DNA from: Microbacterium sp. SORGH_AS_0888
GTDB lineage: Bacteria; Actinomycetota; Actinomycetes; Actinomycetales; Microbacteriaceae
Direction: 5' to 3'
Assembly: GCF_030818905.1 (NCBI RefSeq)
Contig: NZ_JAUTAZ010000001.1
Coordinates: 1,364,001-1,428,000 of the forward strand
DNA length: 64,000 bases
The notes under the pieces are model-generated. The model was not told where the DNA came from. It saw only the letters and a list, made by a program, of their open reading frames with translations, and made no database searches. The translations under genes and the position numbers were made by a program. Of the stretch, positions 10,383 through 18,530 are shown in pieces (position 1 is the stretch's first letter; every line of letters begins with the position of its first letter).

Positions 10383-11132
10383 ATGCCCGTACCCCTCTCC
10401 CTGCCCACGTGCGCCTGGGGGGCTCCCGACGCATCCCGCCGCGCGCTGCTCGTTCACGGCCTCGGCTCGAACGGCGCTCTCATGTGGCGCTACGGGACGG
10501 CCCTGGCCGAGGACGGCTGGCACGCCACCGCGGTCGACCTCCGCGGACACGGCACCGCTCCCCGTGCCCTCGACTACACCCTCGCCGCCTACGCCGCGGA
10601 TGTCGCCGCCACCCCCGGCGGACCGTGGGACCTGGTGATCGGCCACTCGCTCGGCGGGGCCGCCGCCACGCTCGCCGCGGCCGCCGATCCCGACTGGACA
10701 CGACGGCTGATCCTCATCGACCCCGCCCTGCACCTGCTGCCGGTCGACCGCGACGCCGTGCGGCACAGCCAGCAGGACAGCTTCGCCGACACCTCGGTCG
10801 AGGCCGTCCGCCGGGCGCACCCCCACTGGCATCCGAACGACGTCGAGCTGAAGTCCGCCGCCGCGTCCCAGGCGAGCCGGTGGGCGGTCGAGCAGACGAG
10901 CGCCCAGAACCCGGAGTGGAGCGTGCTGGACGCCGTGCCGCGACTGGGCGTCCGGACGCACGTGATCGCCTCCGACCCCGCCGTGCACAGCATCTACGCG
11001 GGCAAGATCGACGAAGCGATCGCGGCCGCGAACCCGGCGATCGGGATGTCGATCGTCGCCGGCGCGGGACACTCCCCGCACCGCGACCGACCCGAGGAGA
11101 CCATCCGCATCCTCCGGGAGGTGCTGGCGTGA
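10383..11132 (+). CDS. Alpha/beta hydrolase
   Basis: A 249-residue alpha/beta-hydrolase fold: oxyanion-side LVHGLGSNG near residue 24, nucleophile elbow GHSLGG near residue 86, and a C-terminal GAGHSPHRD with the catalytic His. No signal peptide, so cytoplasmic. It overlaps the acyl-CoA dehydrogenase gene by 4 nt (GTGA), and the aldo/keto reductase follows, suggesting a three-gene unit acting on an ester or acyl compound. A TACGCT box (10371-10376) 6 nt before the ATG suggests a leaderless start. Exact substrate unknown. Confidence 0.85.
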   Translation: MPVPLSLPTCAWGAPDASRRALLVHGLGSNGALMWRYGTALAEDGWHATAVDLRGHGTAPRALDYTLAAYAADVAATPGGPWDLVIGHSLGGAAATLAAAADPDWTRRLILIDPALHLLPVDRDAVRHSQQDSFADTSVEAVRRAHPHWHPNDVELKSAAASQASRWAVEQTSAQNPEWSVLDAVPRLGVRTHVIASDPAVHSIYAGKIDEAIAAANPAIGMSIVAGAGHSPHRDRPEETIRILREVLA

Positions 11133-12286
11133 GCTTCGACCCCTCGGCCCACCTGCCCGACGAGCTGCTCGAGCGCATGCGGGCCCGCGCCGCCGACTAC
11201 GACCGCGACAACCGTTTCCCGGACGAGGATGTCGCCGACCTCCGCGCGGCCGGATACCTGTCCGTCCTCGTGCCGCAGGACCGCGGCGGCGCCGGGCTCG
11301 GGCTCGCCGAGGTCGCCGTGCTGCAGCAGCGCCTCGCCTCCGCCGCCCCGGCCACGGCGCTCGCGATCAACATGCACCTCGTCTGGACGGGCGTCGCCAA
11401 GGTCCTCCGCGACCGCGGCATCGACGATCTCGCGTTCGTGCAGACGGGAGCCGCCGCGGGCGAGCTGTTCGCGTTCGGCATCAGCGAGGCGGGCAACGAC
11501 CTCGTCCTCTTCGGCAGCGACACGCAGGCCGTCCCGCTGCCCGACGGCGGCTATGCGTTCACGGGCACGAAGATCTTCACCTCGCTGGCGCCCGCGTGGA
11601 CGCAGCTCGGCCTGCACGGCCTGGACACGACCTCGGCCGACGCGCCGAAGCTGGTCTACGCCTTCGTCCCCCGCACGGACGCCGTCACCACCCGTGACGA
11701 CTGGGACACCGTGGGCATGCGCGCGACCCAGTCGCGCACGACGGTGCTGTCGAACGCCGTCGCACCCGCCGACCGCGTCGTGCGGCGCGTCGCGCCCGGG
11801 CCGAACCCCGACCCGATCGTGTTCGGCATCTTCAGCGTGTTCGAGATCCTGCTCGCGTCGGTGTACACGGGCCTGGCGCGGCGGGCGCTGGACGTCGCGG
11901 TCGAGACGGCGAGGCACCGTACCTCCAAGAAGACCGGGCGCTCGTACGCGGAGGATCCCGACATCCGCTGGCGCATCGCCGAGATGGCGCTCGCCTACGA
12001 CGGCCTGGTGCCGCAGATCGCCGCGATCGCGCACGACGTCGACGTCGCCGCGGATCACGGACCGCGCTGGTTCTCGCTGCTGTCGGGCCTCAAGCACCGC
12101 GCCGTGACGGCCGCGAAGGACATCGTCGACCAGGCGGTTCTCGTCGCCGGAGGGTCGTCCTACTTCCAGACCTCCGAGCTCGGACGCCTGTACCGCGACG
12201 TCCTCGCCGGCCAGTTCCACCCCTCCGACCCCGAGTCGGCGCACGCGACCGTCGCCAGCGCCTGGCTCGGCCCGGTCCCGAACTAG
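11129..12286 (+). CDS. Acyl-CoA dehydrogenase family protein
   Basis: A 385-residue FAD enzyme of the acyl-CoA dehydrogenase fold. It has the N-terminal helical domain (FPDEDVADLRAAGYLSVLVPQDRGGAGLGL), the central beta domain (FAFGISEAGND, GTKIFTSLAP) and the C-terminal helical bundle with GGSSYFQTSELGRLYRD. Start GTG 11129 overlaps the hydrolase stop (GTGA). Members with this C-terminus include acyl-CoA dehydrogenases and class D flavin monooxygenases, so the reaction is not settled. Confidence 0.85.
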   Translation: MSFDPSAHLPDELLERMRARAADYDRDNRFPDEDVADLRAAGYLSVLVPQDRGGAGLGLAEVAVLQQRLASAAPATALAINMHLVWTGVAKVLRDRGIDDLAFVQTGAAAGELFAFGISEAGNDLVLFGSDTQAVPLPDGGYAFTGTKIFTSLAPAWTQLGLHGLDTTSADAPKLVYAFVPRTDAVTTRDDWDTVGMRATQSRTTVLSNAVAPADRVVRRVAPGPNPDPIVFGIFSVFEILLASVYTGLARRALDVAVETARHRTSKKTGRSYAEDPDIRWRIAEMALAYDGLVPQIAAIAHDVDVAADHGPRWFSLLSGLKHRAVTAAKDIVDQAVLVAGGSSYFQTSELGRLYRDVLAGQFHPSDPESAHATVASAWLGPVPN

Positions 12287-12293
12287 GAGCGAC

Positions 12294-13295
12294 ATGTCCC
12301 GCATCCCCACCGTCTCCCTCGGCGACGACCTCGCCGTCAGCGCCCTCGGCTATGGGGGCATGAGCCTGTCGGACGTCTACGGCCCGGTCGACGACGAGAC
12401 CGCGCTGTCCACCCTTGTCCACGCGGTCGACGCGGGCCTCACCTTCGTCGACACGGCGAACATCTACGGCGCGGGCCGGAGCGAGCGCATCATCTCGCGC
12501 CTGCTCGCCCACCGACGCGATGAGATCGTGCTCGCCACCAAGTTCGGCATCGCCGGCGGGGCGATCGGGGCGCGCACCATCCGCGGCGACGCGGCCTACG
12601 TGCGCGAGCAGATCGATCTGAGCCTCGGACGGCTCGGCACCGACCACGTCGACCTCTACTACCAGCACCGCGTCGACCCGACCGTGCCGATCGAGGAGAC
12701 CGTGGGCGCGATGGCTGAGCTCGTCGCCGCGGGGAAGGTGCGCCACCTCGGCCTGTCCGAGTGCACGGCGGATGAGCTGCGGCGCGCGAACGCCGTGCAT
12801 CCGATCGCGGCCGTCCAGACCGAGTGGAGCATCGTGAGCCGGGATGTCGAGGCCGGCGTCGTGCCGGCGGCGATCGAGCTCGGCGTCGGCTTCGTGCCCT
12901 ACTCGCCGCTCAGCCGCGCCTGGCTGACCGACGGCTTCTCGCCCGCGCAGATCGGCGAGGGCGACGGGCGCCCGCGCTTCCCGCGGTTCGCGCCGGAGAC
13001 CCTGGCGGCCAACGCCGCGCTGCGCACGGAGGTGCTGGCGATCGCCGCCGAGGCAGGCCTCACGGGCGCGCAGCTGGCCCTGTCGTGGCTGTTCACCCGC
13101 GCCGCGGACCTCGGCATCCCGATCGCGCCGATCCCGGGCTCGCGTTTCGCCGCCCACGTGGACGAGTGGCTGCCGGCGGTCGACGCGCGCCTGTCCGCGG
13201 AGACGATGGCCCGGCTGGAGACGGTGGCCGGCCGCATCCGCGGCGATCGCAGCTTCGACCGCGGCTGGACGAGCCAGCGCGGCGAGGCCGCCTGA
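12294..13295 (+). CDS. Aldo/keto reductase
   Basis: A 333-residue (beta/alpha)8 NADPH-dependent oxidoreductase. Catalytic tetrad positions are recognisable: D (FVDTANIYGAG), Y in NIYGAG, K (LATKFGI) and H (LYYQHRVDP). The C-terminal PIPGSR motif binds the 2'-phosphate of NADPH. It begins 7 nt after the acyl-CoA dehydrogenase stop, so it is probably co-transcribed. Substrate unknown. Confidence 0.92.
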   Translation: MSRIPTVSLGDDLAVSALGYGGMSLSDVYGPVDDETALSTLVHAVDAGLTFVDTANIYGAGRSERIISRLLAHRRDEIVLATKFGIAGGAIGARTIRGDAAYVREQIDLSLGRLGTDHVDLYYQHRVDPTVPIEETVGAMAELVAAGKVRHLGLSECTADELRRANAVHPIAAVQTEWSIVSRDVEAGVVPAAIELGVGFVPYSPLSRAWLTDGFSPAQIGEGDGRPRFPRFAPETLAANAALRTEVLAIAAEAGLTGAQLALSWLFTRAADLGIPIAPIPGSRFAAHVDEWLPAVDARLSAETMARLETVAGRIRGDRSFDRGWTSQRGEAA

Positions 13296-13298
13296 GCA

Positions 13299-13571
13299 TC
13301 ACTTTCCGTCGAAGTCGAACGCTTTCAGCAGCTCGGCGACGGCCTGGTCGCGCTCCGCTCCGCCCTCGTCGAACATGTGCGTGACGTGCGTGCGCAGGTG
13401 GTTCTCCAGCAGCAGCCGGTTGAGCGACTCGAGCGAGCGCTGGATGGCGCGGGACTGCGTGATGATGTCCATGCAGTACTCCTCGGAGTCGATCATCTTC
13501 GAGAGCCCGCGCAGCTGTCCCTCCAGGATGCGGGTGCGGTGCAGCGCACGCTTCTTGATGTCCTCGATCAC
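13299..13571 (-). CDS. CsoR/RcnR-type metal-sensitive transcriptional repressor
   Basis: A 90-residue all-helical DUF156 protein: ILEGQLRGLSKMIDSEEYC, then SRAIQRSLESLNRLLLENHL. Metal-ligand positions read Cys33, His58 and His62. CsoR copper sensors have Cys at the last position, so the Cys-His-His set looks closer to RcnR-type nickel/cobalt sensors; this is inference from the family. GTG 13571 is 6 nt after a TACGCT box on the minus strand (13583-13578), suggesting a leaderless start and placing its promoter back-to-back with the DUF445 gene. No efflux gene is adjacent. Confidence 0.88.
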   Translation of the reverse strand: MIEDIKKRALHRTRILEGQLRGLSKMIDSEEYCMDIITQSRAIQRSLESLNRLLLENHLRTHVTHMFDEGGAERDQAVAELLKAFDFDGK

Positions 13572-13607
13572 GGCTTCAGCGTACGCGCCCGTGCGAGGAT
13601 GACAGCC

Positions 13608-14882
13608 ATGGCCCGCATCCCACCAGAGCTCCTCTCTGCCTCCGACCGGAAGCGGCTGCGGGGGCTGCGCGTCATGAAGGCGATCGCGCTCGGCGCGCTC
13701 ATCGCGCTCGCGATCGTGTTCCTGATCGCGTTCTCGCTGCAGGATCGCGTGCCCGCCCTGGCCTATGTCCGCGCCGCCGCGGAGGGCGGCATGGTGGGGG
13801 CGCTCGCCGACTGGTTCGCGGTCACGGCGCTGTTCCGCCGGCCTCTCGGGCTGCCGATCCCCCATACCGCGATCATCCCGCAGCGCAAGGACGAGATCGG
13901 GCGCACCCTGGGGGAGTTCGTCGAGACGAACTTCCTGAGCGCGGAGGTCGTGCGCACCAAGCTCGCCTCCACCCCGATCGCCGCACGACTCGGCGAATGG
14001 CTGCGTACCCCCGCACACGCCGATCGGGTCGCCACGGAGGGGGCCGCGATGGCTGCGGGAGTCCTGCGCGCGCTGAGCGACGACGACGTGCAGCAGCTCA
14101 TCGCCGATCTCGCCCGCGAGCACCTCGTGGTGCCCGAGTGGGGACCGCCGCTGGGCGGATGGCTGGAGCGGCTCGTCGCCTCCGGCGCCCACCACCAGGC
14201 CGTCGATCTCGCGGCGGACAACGTCGAGACCTGGCTCGCCGCGAACCGGCAGTCCTTCGCGGGCGTCGTCTCCCGCCGGCTGCCGTCGTGGGTGCCGCGC
14301 GTCGTGACCGGCCTCATCGACGAGGCCGCCTACCACGAGGCGGTCAAGTTCGTGCAGGCGGTCCAGGCGGACCCCGACCATCCCGCCCGGCGCGCGATCG
14401 ACGGCTACCTCGAACGCCTCGCCGACAACCTGCAGCACGATCCCGCCATGATCGGCCGCTTCGAGGACGCGAAGTCGAGCGTGTTCGACTCGCCGCGCGT
14501 GCGCGAGCTCGCCGCCGAGGCGTGGGAGACCGCGAAGAGCGGTCTCGTGCGTGCCCTCGACGATCCCACGAGCCCGCTGCGGGTGCGCCTGACGGAGGCG
14601 ATCGCGCAGATCGGCGAGCGCCTGGTCACCGACGATGCGCTGCGCGGCCGCGTGGACGAGTGGGTGACGGATGCCGCGGGCTTCCTCGTCGACCGCTACC
14701 GGCACGACATCGCCTCGATCATCACCGACACGGTCGAGCGGTGGGACGCCGCCGAGACGACGCAGAAGATCGAGCTGATGGTGGGGCGCGACCTCCAGTA
14801 CATCCGCCTCAACGGCACGATCGTCGGTTCCCTGGCCGGACTGGGCATCTTCACGCTCGCGCACCTGCTGTTCGGACGCTGA
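13608..14882 (+). CDS. DUF445 domain membrane protein
   Basis: A 424-residue DUF445 protein: an N-terminal transmembrane helix (MKAIALGALIALAIVFLIAF, near residues 23-42), the signature GGMVGALADWFAVTALFRRPLGLPIPHTAIIP, a long helical region and a C-terminal hydrophobic helix (NGTIVGSLAGLGIFTLAHLLF). The family resembles YjiN of E. coli and has no firm function. GAGG at 13595-13598 precedes ATG 13608; ATG 13599 in the same frame is possible. Confidence 0.88.
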   Translation: MARIPPELLSASDRKRLRGLRVMKAIALGALIALAIVFLIAFSLQDRVPALAYVRAAAEGGMVGALADWFAVTALFRRPLGLPIPHTAIIPQRKDEIGRTLGEFVETNFLSAEVVRTKLASTPIAARLGEWLRTPAHADRVATEGAAMAAGVLRALSDDDVQQLIADLAREHLVVPEWGPPLGGWLERLVASGAHHQAVDLAADNVETWLAANRQSFAGVVSRRLPSWVPRVVTGLIDEAAYHEAVKFVQAVQADPDHPARRAIDGYLERLADNLQHDPAMIGRFEDAKSSVFDSPRVRELAAEAWETAKSGLVRALDDPTSPLRVRLTEAIAQIGERLVTDDALRGRVDEWVTDAAGFLVDRYRHDIASIITDTVERWDAAETTQKIELMVGRDLQYIRLNGTIVGSLAGLGIFTLAHLLFGR

Positions 14883-14900
14883 CCTCGCTACCCTGGGCGC

Positions 14901-15269
14901 ATGGCGGCGGATGCGGACCAGGCACTGTTCGCGTACGGCGTGCTGCGTGACGCCGACGTCCAGCTCGACACGTTCGGACGACGCGTCGACGCGGTCGAGG
15001 ACGTGCTGCCCGGCCATCGGCTGGAGTACGCGCGCACCGAGGACGCGGGTGTCGGCGCCCGACCGCCCGGCGCGACGCATCCTTTCGCCCGCCGCACCGG
15101 CGATCCGCGCGACAAGATCCTCGGCGGCGTGCTGCGGGTGACCGCGGCGGAGCTCGACGCCGCCGACGAGTACCACCTCGGCCGATACCGCCGCGCGAGC
15201 GTCACGCTGCTCAGCGGCACGCGTGCGTGGATCTACGTGGGCGAGCCGCCCGCGGCCGGCGCGGACTGA
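14901..15269 (+). CDS. Gamma-glutamylcyclotransferase (AIG2-like) family protein
   Basis: A 122-residue AIG2/GGCT-like fold, with the opening LFAYGVLRDADVQ that forms the substrate loop and KILGGVLRVTAAELDAADEYH, where the acidic residue of the DxxE turn resembles the catalytic Glu. Probably a small cytosolic enzyme acting on gamma-glutamylamines or related compounds; the family is functionally diverse. A TACCCT box (14889-14894) 6 nt before the ATG suggests leaderless expression. Confidence 0.85.
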   Translation: MAADADQALFAYGVLRDADVQLDTFGRRVDAVEDVLPGHRLEYARTEDAGVGARPPGATHPFARRTGDPRDKILGGVLRVTAAELDAADEYHLGRYRRASVTLLSGTRAWIYVGEPPAAGAD

Positions 15270-15280
15270 CGCCGCCGCAA

Positions 15281-15356
15281 ACGTGCACGTGCGGGGCTGA
15301 TCGCCACCCGTGAGCCACCTGTGTGCGAGCCGAAAGCTGCACAGATGTGCACGTGT
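15281..15356. promoter_or_regulatory. GTGCAC-centred palindromes upstream of the membrane hydrolase
   Basis: Within the 176-nt gap before 15446 there is a perfect 10-bp palindrome ACGTGCACGT (15281-15290) and a second GTGCACGTG-containing site (about 15346-15356), with TGCATGCATGCG just after. Repeated GTGCAC cores suggest binding sites for an unidentified dimeric regulator. Sequence observation only. Confidence 0.35.
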
Positions 15357-15445
15357 CGTGCATGCATGCGCGGCGTGAGGCCCGGCTCGGATAGCTTCGG
15401 CCCGCAGCCTCGCACCCGACGAGGAGTCCTCCAGGAAGGAAGACC

Positions 15446-17314
15446 ATGGCGACGACGCCACCAGACACCGCGGCACCCGCCGCCGACCCCCTCACCCCGC
15501 GCCGCAGGTTCTGGCGCGATCGCACCGCCGTCCTGGCGATCGTCTCCGTGTTGATGATGGTCCTCGGCAGCGTCCTGGCCGGCTTCGTGCACGCCAACGG
15601 CGGGGCGACGAAGATCACCGAGGTCACGATCTTCAGCGCCACGGGCGAGCACATCAGCGCGCTCGTCTACACCCCCTCGACCGCGACGGCCACGACGCCG
15701 GCACCCGGCATCGCGATGTGGCACGGCCTGAACAACCAGAAGGAGTACATGGACCAGACGGCGCTCGAGCTCGCGCGCCGCGGGTTCGTCGTCGTCTCCG
15801 CCGACCAGACCGGCCACGGGTCCTCCGACGGCGCCAGCTCGCAGGCGGGATGCGGCGGCCCGGCGACCCTCTCGTACCTGCAGACCCTCGCGACGGTCGA
15901 CCGCGACCACATCGGCCTGGTCGGGATGTCGCAGGGCGGCTTCTGCGCCGCCACCGCGGCGGCGCTCTCGCAGCCGAACGGCTACTCGTCGGTCTTCTAC
16001 ATGGAGTCCGAGCCCGGCCCGCCCGGCTCGGTCGACGCGACCCCCTACGCCAAGATCCGCAACGCCGCACTCGTGATCGGCGACTGGACCGAGCTGGGCG
16101 TCATGATCGCCGTCGGCCACGGCGGTGACGCCGTCCGCTCCCCCGCGCTCATGCCGTTCTTCGGCACCGATCAGCCCATCGTCCCGGGCCAGCTGTACGG
16201 CGACATCGCCGACGGCACCGCACGCCTGCTGTACACGGCGTCGGAGGGCCACGCCTCCTCGACCGACTCCGCCGCGGCGATCGGGCACGCCGTCGACTGG
16301 ATGCAGCGCACGCTGACCGACGGGAAGGGCCTGGCCCCGTCCGACCAGATCTGGCCGTTCAAGCTCGCCGGGACCTCGATCGCGCTGCTGGGCGCGTTCC
16401 TGTTCCTCTTCGCCGGCGGCAGCCTGCTGCTGCGCACCCGCGCGTTCGCGGGGCTCGTGCGCCCGGTTCCGGAGTACCGCGGCCTGCGCGGGATCGGCTG
16501 GTGGATCGGGGCGATCATCACGACGGCGCTCGGACCGCTCCTGTACTTCTGGGTGTGGAAGAACATGTTCTTCACGCCGTGGATCAACGTGAACGCGCTG
16601 TGGCCGCAGACCTTCACGAACGTGTACATGGTGTGGTCGGTCATCGTGGGCGTCATCGCGTGGGCGCTCATCGCCCTGAACCACTTCGCGTTCACGAAGC
16701 GCGGCGGCGGCACCTTCGCGTCGTACGGCGTGAGCGAGACCGGTGGCGGGATCGGCTGGGGCAAGGTGGGACGCGCCGCCCTCCTCGTGGTCGCGGTCGC
16801 CGCTCCCATCTACGCGATCCTCACGTTCGTCGACGCGGTGTGGAACGTGGACTTCCGGGCGTGGGTCGTCGCGCTCATGCCGATGACGCCGGCGCGGCTC
16901 TTCGCCTTCCTCGGCTACCTCGTGCCGTTCGGGTTCTACTACCTGGCCCAGGGCATCCTGTTCAACGGCTTCCTCCGGTGGCGTGGCGGCAAGGCGCCGC
17001 TGTGGCAGGAGATGCTCGTGAACTCGATCGTCATGACGGCGGGCACCCTCGTCTGGCTGCTGATCGCCTACGTGCCGCTGTGGTCGGGTGGCCCGATGGT
17101 GTTCGGTTCGGACCCGATGTCGGCGACCGCCTCCGGGATGGGCGCGATCTACGCGATCCCGCTGCTCGTGCTGTGGCCGCTGGCCGCCTGCCTGTGGACG
17201 TACTTCTTCCGCAAGACGGGCCGGACCTGGGTCGGCTCGATCATGGTGACGGTCGTGATCGTGTGGATCCTGGCGGCATCCGGGGTGTTCGGGATGTGGC
17301 CCGCGATCAGCTGA
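15446..17314 (+). CDS. Alpha/beta-hydrolase domain fused to a polytopic membrane domain
   Basis: A 622-residue protein. One transmembrane helix (residues about 28-50) is followed by a hydrolase domain (about 60-290): GIAMWHGLNNQKEYM, nucleophile elbow GMSQGG, and ASEGHAS as the probable His loop. After residue about 300 come roughly eight or nine hydrophobic helices to the C-terminus. The hydrolase part probably faces outward after the first helix. Start ATG 15446 follows GGAAGGAAG. Such hydrolase-membrane fusions are annotated only generically; substrate unknown. A strong terminator hairpin follows. Confidence 0.8.
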   Translation: MATTPPDTAAPAADPLTPRRRFWRDRTAVLAIVSVLMMVLGSVLAGFVHANGGATKITEVTIFSATGEHISALVYTPSTATATTPAPGIAMWHGLNNQKEYMDQTALELARRGFVVVSADQTGHGSSDGASSQAGCGGPATLSYLQTLATVDRDHIGLVGMSQGGFCAATAAALSQPNGYSSVFYMESEPGPPGSVDATPYAKIRNAALVIGDWTELGVMIAVGHGGDAVRSPALMPFFGTDQPIVPGQLYGDIADGTARLLYTASEGHASSTDSAAAIGHAVDWMQRTLTDGKGLAPSDQIWPFKLAGTSIALLGAFLFLFAGGSLLLRTRAFAGLVRPVPEYRGLRGIGWWIGAIITTALGPLLYFWVWKNMFFTPWINVNALWPQTFTNVYMVWSVIVGVIAWALIALNHFAFTKRGGGTFASYGVSETGGGIGWGKVGRAALLVVAVAAPIYAILTFVDAVWNVDFRAWVVALMPMTPARLFAFLGYLVPFGFYYLAQGILFNGFLRWRGGKAPLWQEMLVNSIVMTAGTLVWLLIAYVPLWSGGPMVFGSDPMSATASGMGAIYAIPLLVLWPLAACLWTYFFRKTGRTWVGSIMVTVVIVWILAASGVFGMWPAIS

Positions 17315-17325
17315 GACCGCCCGCG

Positions 17326-17371
17326 GCGCCGAGGGCCCGGTTCCGCATCGTGCGGGCCGGGCCCTCGGCGC
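17326..17371. terminator. Bidirectional terminator hairpin
   Basis: Perfect 15-bp inverted repeat: GCGCCGAGGGCCCGG (17326-17340) pairs with CCGGGCCCTCGGCGC (17357-17371) around a 16-nt loop, between the convergent membrane hydrolase and lacI-type genes. No strong T run on either side, so its mode of action is inferred. Confidence 0.75.
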
Positions 17372-17381
17372 ATCGGGTGGG

Positions 17382-18381
17382 TCAGCGGACGACCAGGCGC
17401 GGCTCGACGAGCACATGGGCGCTTCCGGCGATCGCCGGCCGCGGCGCGACGACGCTGCCCGTCGAGCCCATCAGCAGGGTCGAGCGCCCCCTCGGCGACC
17501 TGCTCCGGGAGCTGTTCGACGCTGCTGAGCCCCAACGCCTCCGCGGCGGGGGTGTTGTCGAATCCGATCACCAGGATGTCGTCGCGACCGGCCGCAGCGA
17601 CGGCCAGTCGCGCGCCGATCGCGAGCGTGTCGCTGGCGCAGACGATCGCCCCGATGGGCACCGCCGCGGCGAGCGCGTCGGCCACCGCGTCCCGGCCGGC
17701 GCGCACGTCCTCCTCGGCGACGAGACGTCTTCCGTCGCCGCGCGCCTCCCGCCATCCTCGCTCGCGGTCGTCACCGGTGCCCGAGCCGGCGGGCCAGCCA
17801 AGGAACGCGACCGGCCCCGCGGTGTTCTCCCGCGCGTGGCGCGTGGCCTGCGCGGTGCCCGCGGCGCCGTCGACATCCACCCAGAGGTGCGCCGGCGCAT
17901 CCACGTCGTCGTCGCCCCACGGCCGCCCGAACGCGACGAAGGGCACACCGCGCTCATGCAGCCAACGGGTCCGCGGGTCGCCGTGGAAGGTTCCCGTGAT
18001 CACGAACGCGTCGACCTCGCCCCCGTCGAGGAGGTCTCGCATGCGCTCGATCTCCTCGAGCGGCGTGCGAGCCGCATAGAGCAGCACCCGCATGCGCCGC
18101 TCTCCGGCGCGGTCGGTGAGGGCGTGGACGAAGCGATCGAGCACGACACCCGACACCCCTCCGGCGTAGGGGTCGAGATGCACCCCGATCGTGGAGCTGC
18201 GGCGGGTCCGCAGTGCGCGTGCCGCGGTGTGCGGCCGGTAGCCGAGCCGTGCGATCGCCTCGAGGACCCGTTCCCGCGTGCCGGGCTTGACGACATCGGG
18301 CGCGTTGAGCACGTTCGAGACGGTCTGGCGCGAGACGCCGGCGGCTCGCGCGACGTCTTCGACCGTCGGCGCCTTCGCCAT
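17382..18381 (-). pseudogene. LacI-family sugar-operon repressor, frameshifted near its 3' end
   Basis: The LacI helix-turn-helix TVEDVARAAGVSRQTVSNVLN opens the protein, followed by the hinge and a periplasmic-binding-like effector domain (GAIVCASDTLAIGARLA, IGFDNTPAAEALGLSSVEQ). After VAEGALD the annotated frame turns to arginine-rich shadow. Skipping one C of the CCC run (plus-strand GGG 17477-17479) restores a normal end finishing LVEPRLVVR and stopping at 17382, for about 332 residues. ATG 18381 or GTG 18387 can start it. Divergent from the ABC operon, with matching operator half-sites upstream of both; a local repressor. The frameshift is probably artefactual. Confidence 0.8.
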
Positions 18382-18397
18382 GGCCACCCCCGATCCT

Positions 18398-18411
18398 TCG
18401 GAACGTTCAAA
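18398..18411. promoter_or_regulatory. LacI-type operator upstream of the repressor gene
   Basis: TCGGAACGTTCAAA, centred on the perfect 8-bp palindrome GAACGTTC (18401-18408), lies 17 nt before the repressor start. It shares the ACGTTCAAA half-site with the site at 18484-18497 and has the central CG typical of LacI operators. Suggests autoregulation. Confidence 0.6.
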
Positions 18412-18438
18412 TCGTTATCCTAGGCCGCGGCCATCGGG

Positions 18439-18468
18439 TTGACAGGAGCCGCCCTGGCTTCGTAGCGT
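18439..18468 (+). promoter_or_regulatory. Sigma-70-type promoter of the sugar ABC operon
   Basis: TTGACA (18439-18444), an 18-nt spacer, then TAGCGT (18463-18468). The operator at 18484-18497 lies just after the expected transcription start, so a bound repressor would block initiation or escape. Confidence 0.6.
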
Positions 18469-18483
18469 AATGCCCGACGGAAT

Positions 18484-18497
18484 TTTGAACGATCAAA
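18484..18497. promoter_or_regulatory. LacI-type operator of the sugar ABC operon
   Basis: TTTGAACGATCAAA: a 14-bp palindrome with central CG and six of seven pairs matching, inside a wider GGAATTT...AAATTCC repeat (18479-18501). Likely bound by the adjacent LacI-family protein. Confidence 0.65.
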
Positions 18498-18530
18498 TTC
18501 CGTCCCCACGGCTCATCGAAGGAGAGAGAC

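Noticed and set aside
13299..15476. Long minus-strand frame through the DUF445 gene
   Set aside because: Only its last 90 codons (CsoR family) are real; the rest is antisense to DUF445 and the GGCT-like gene with shadow composition.
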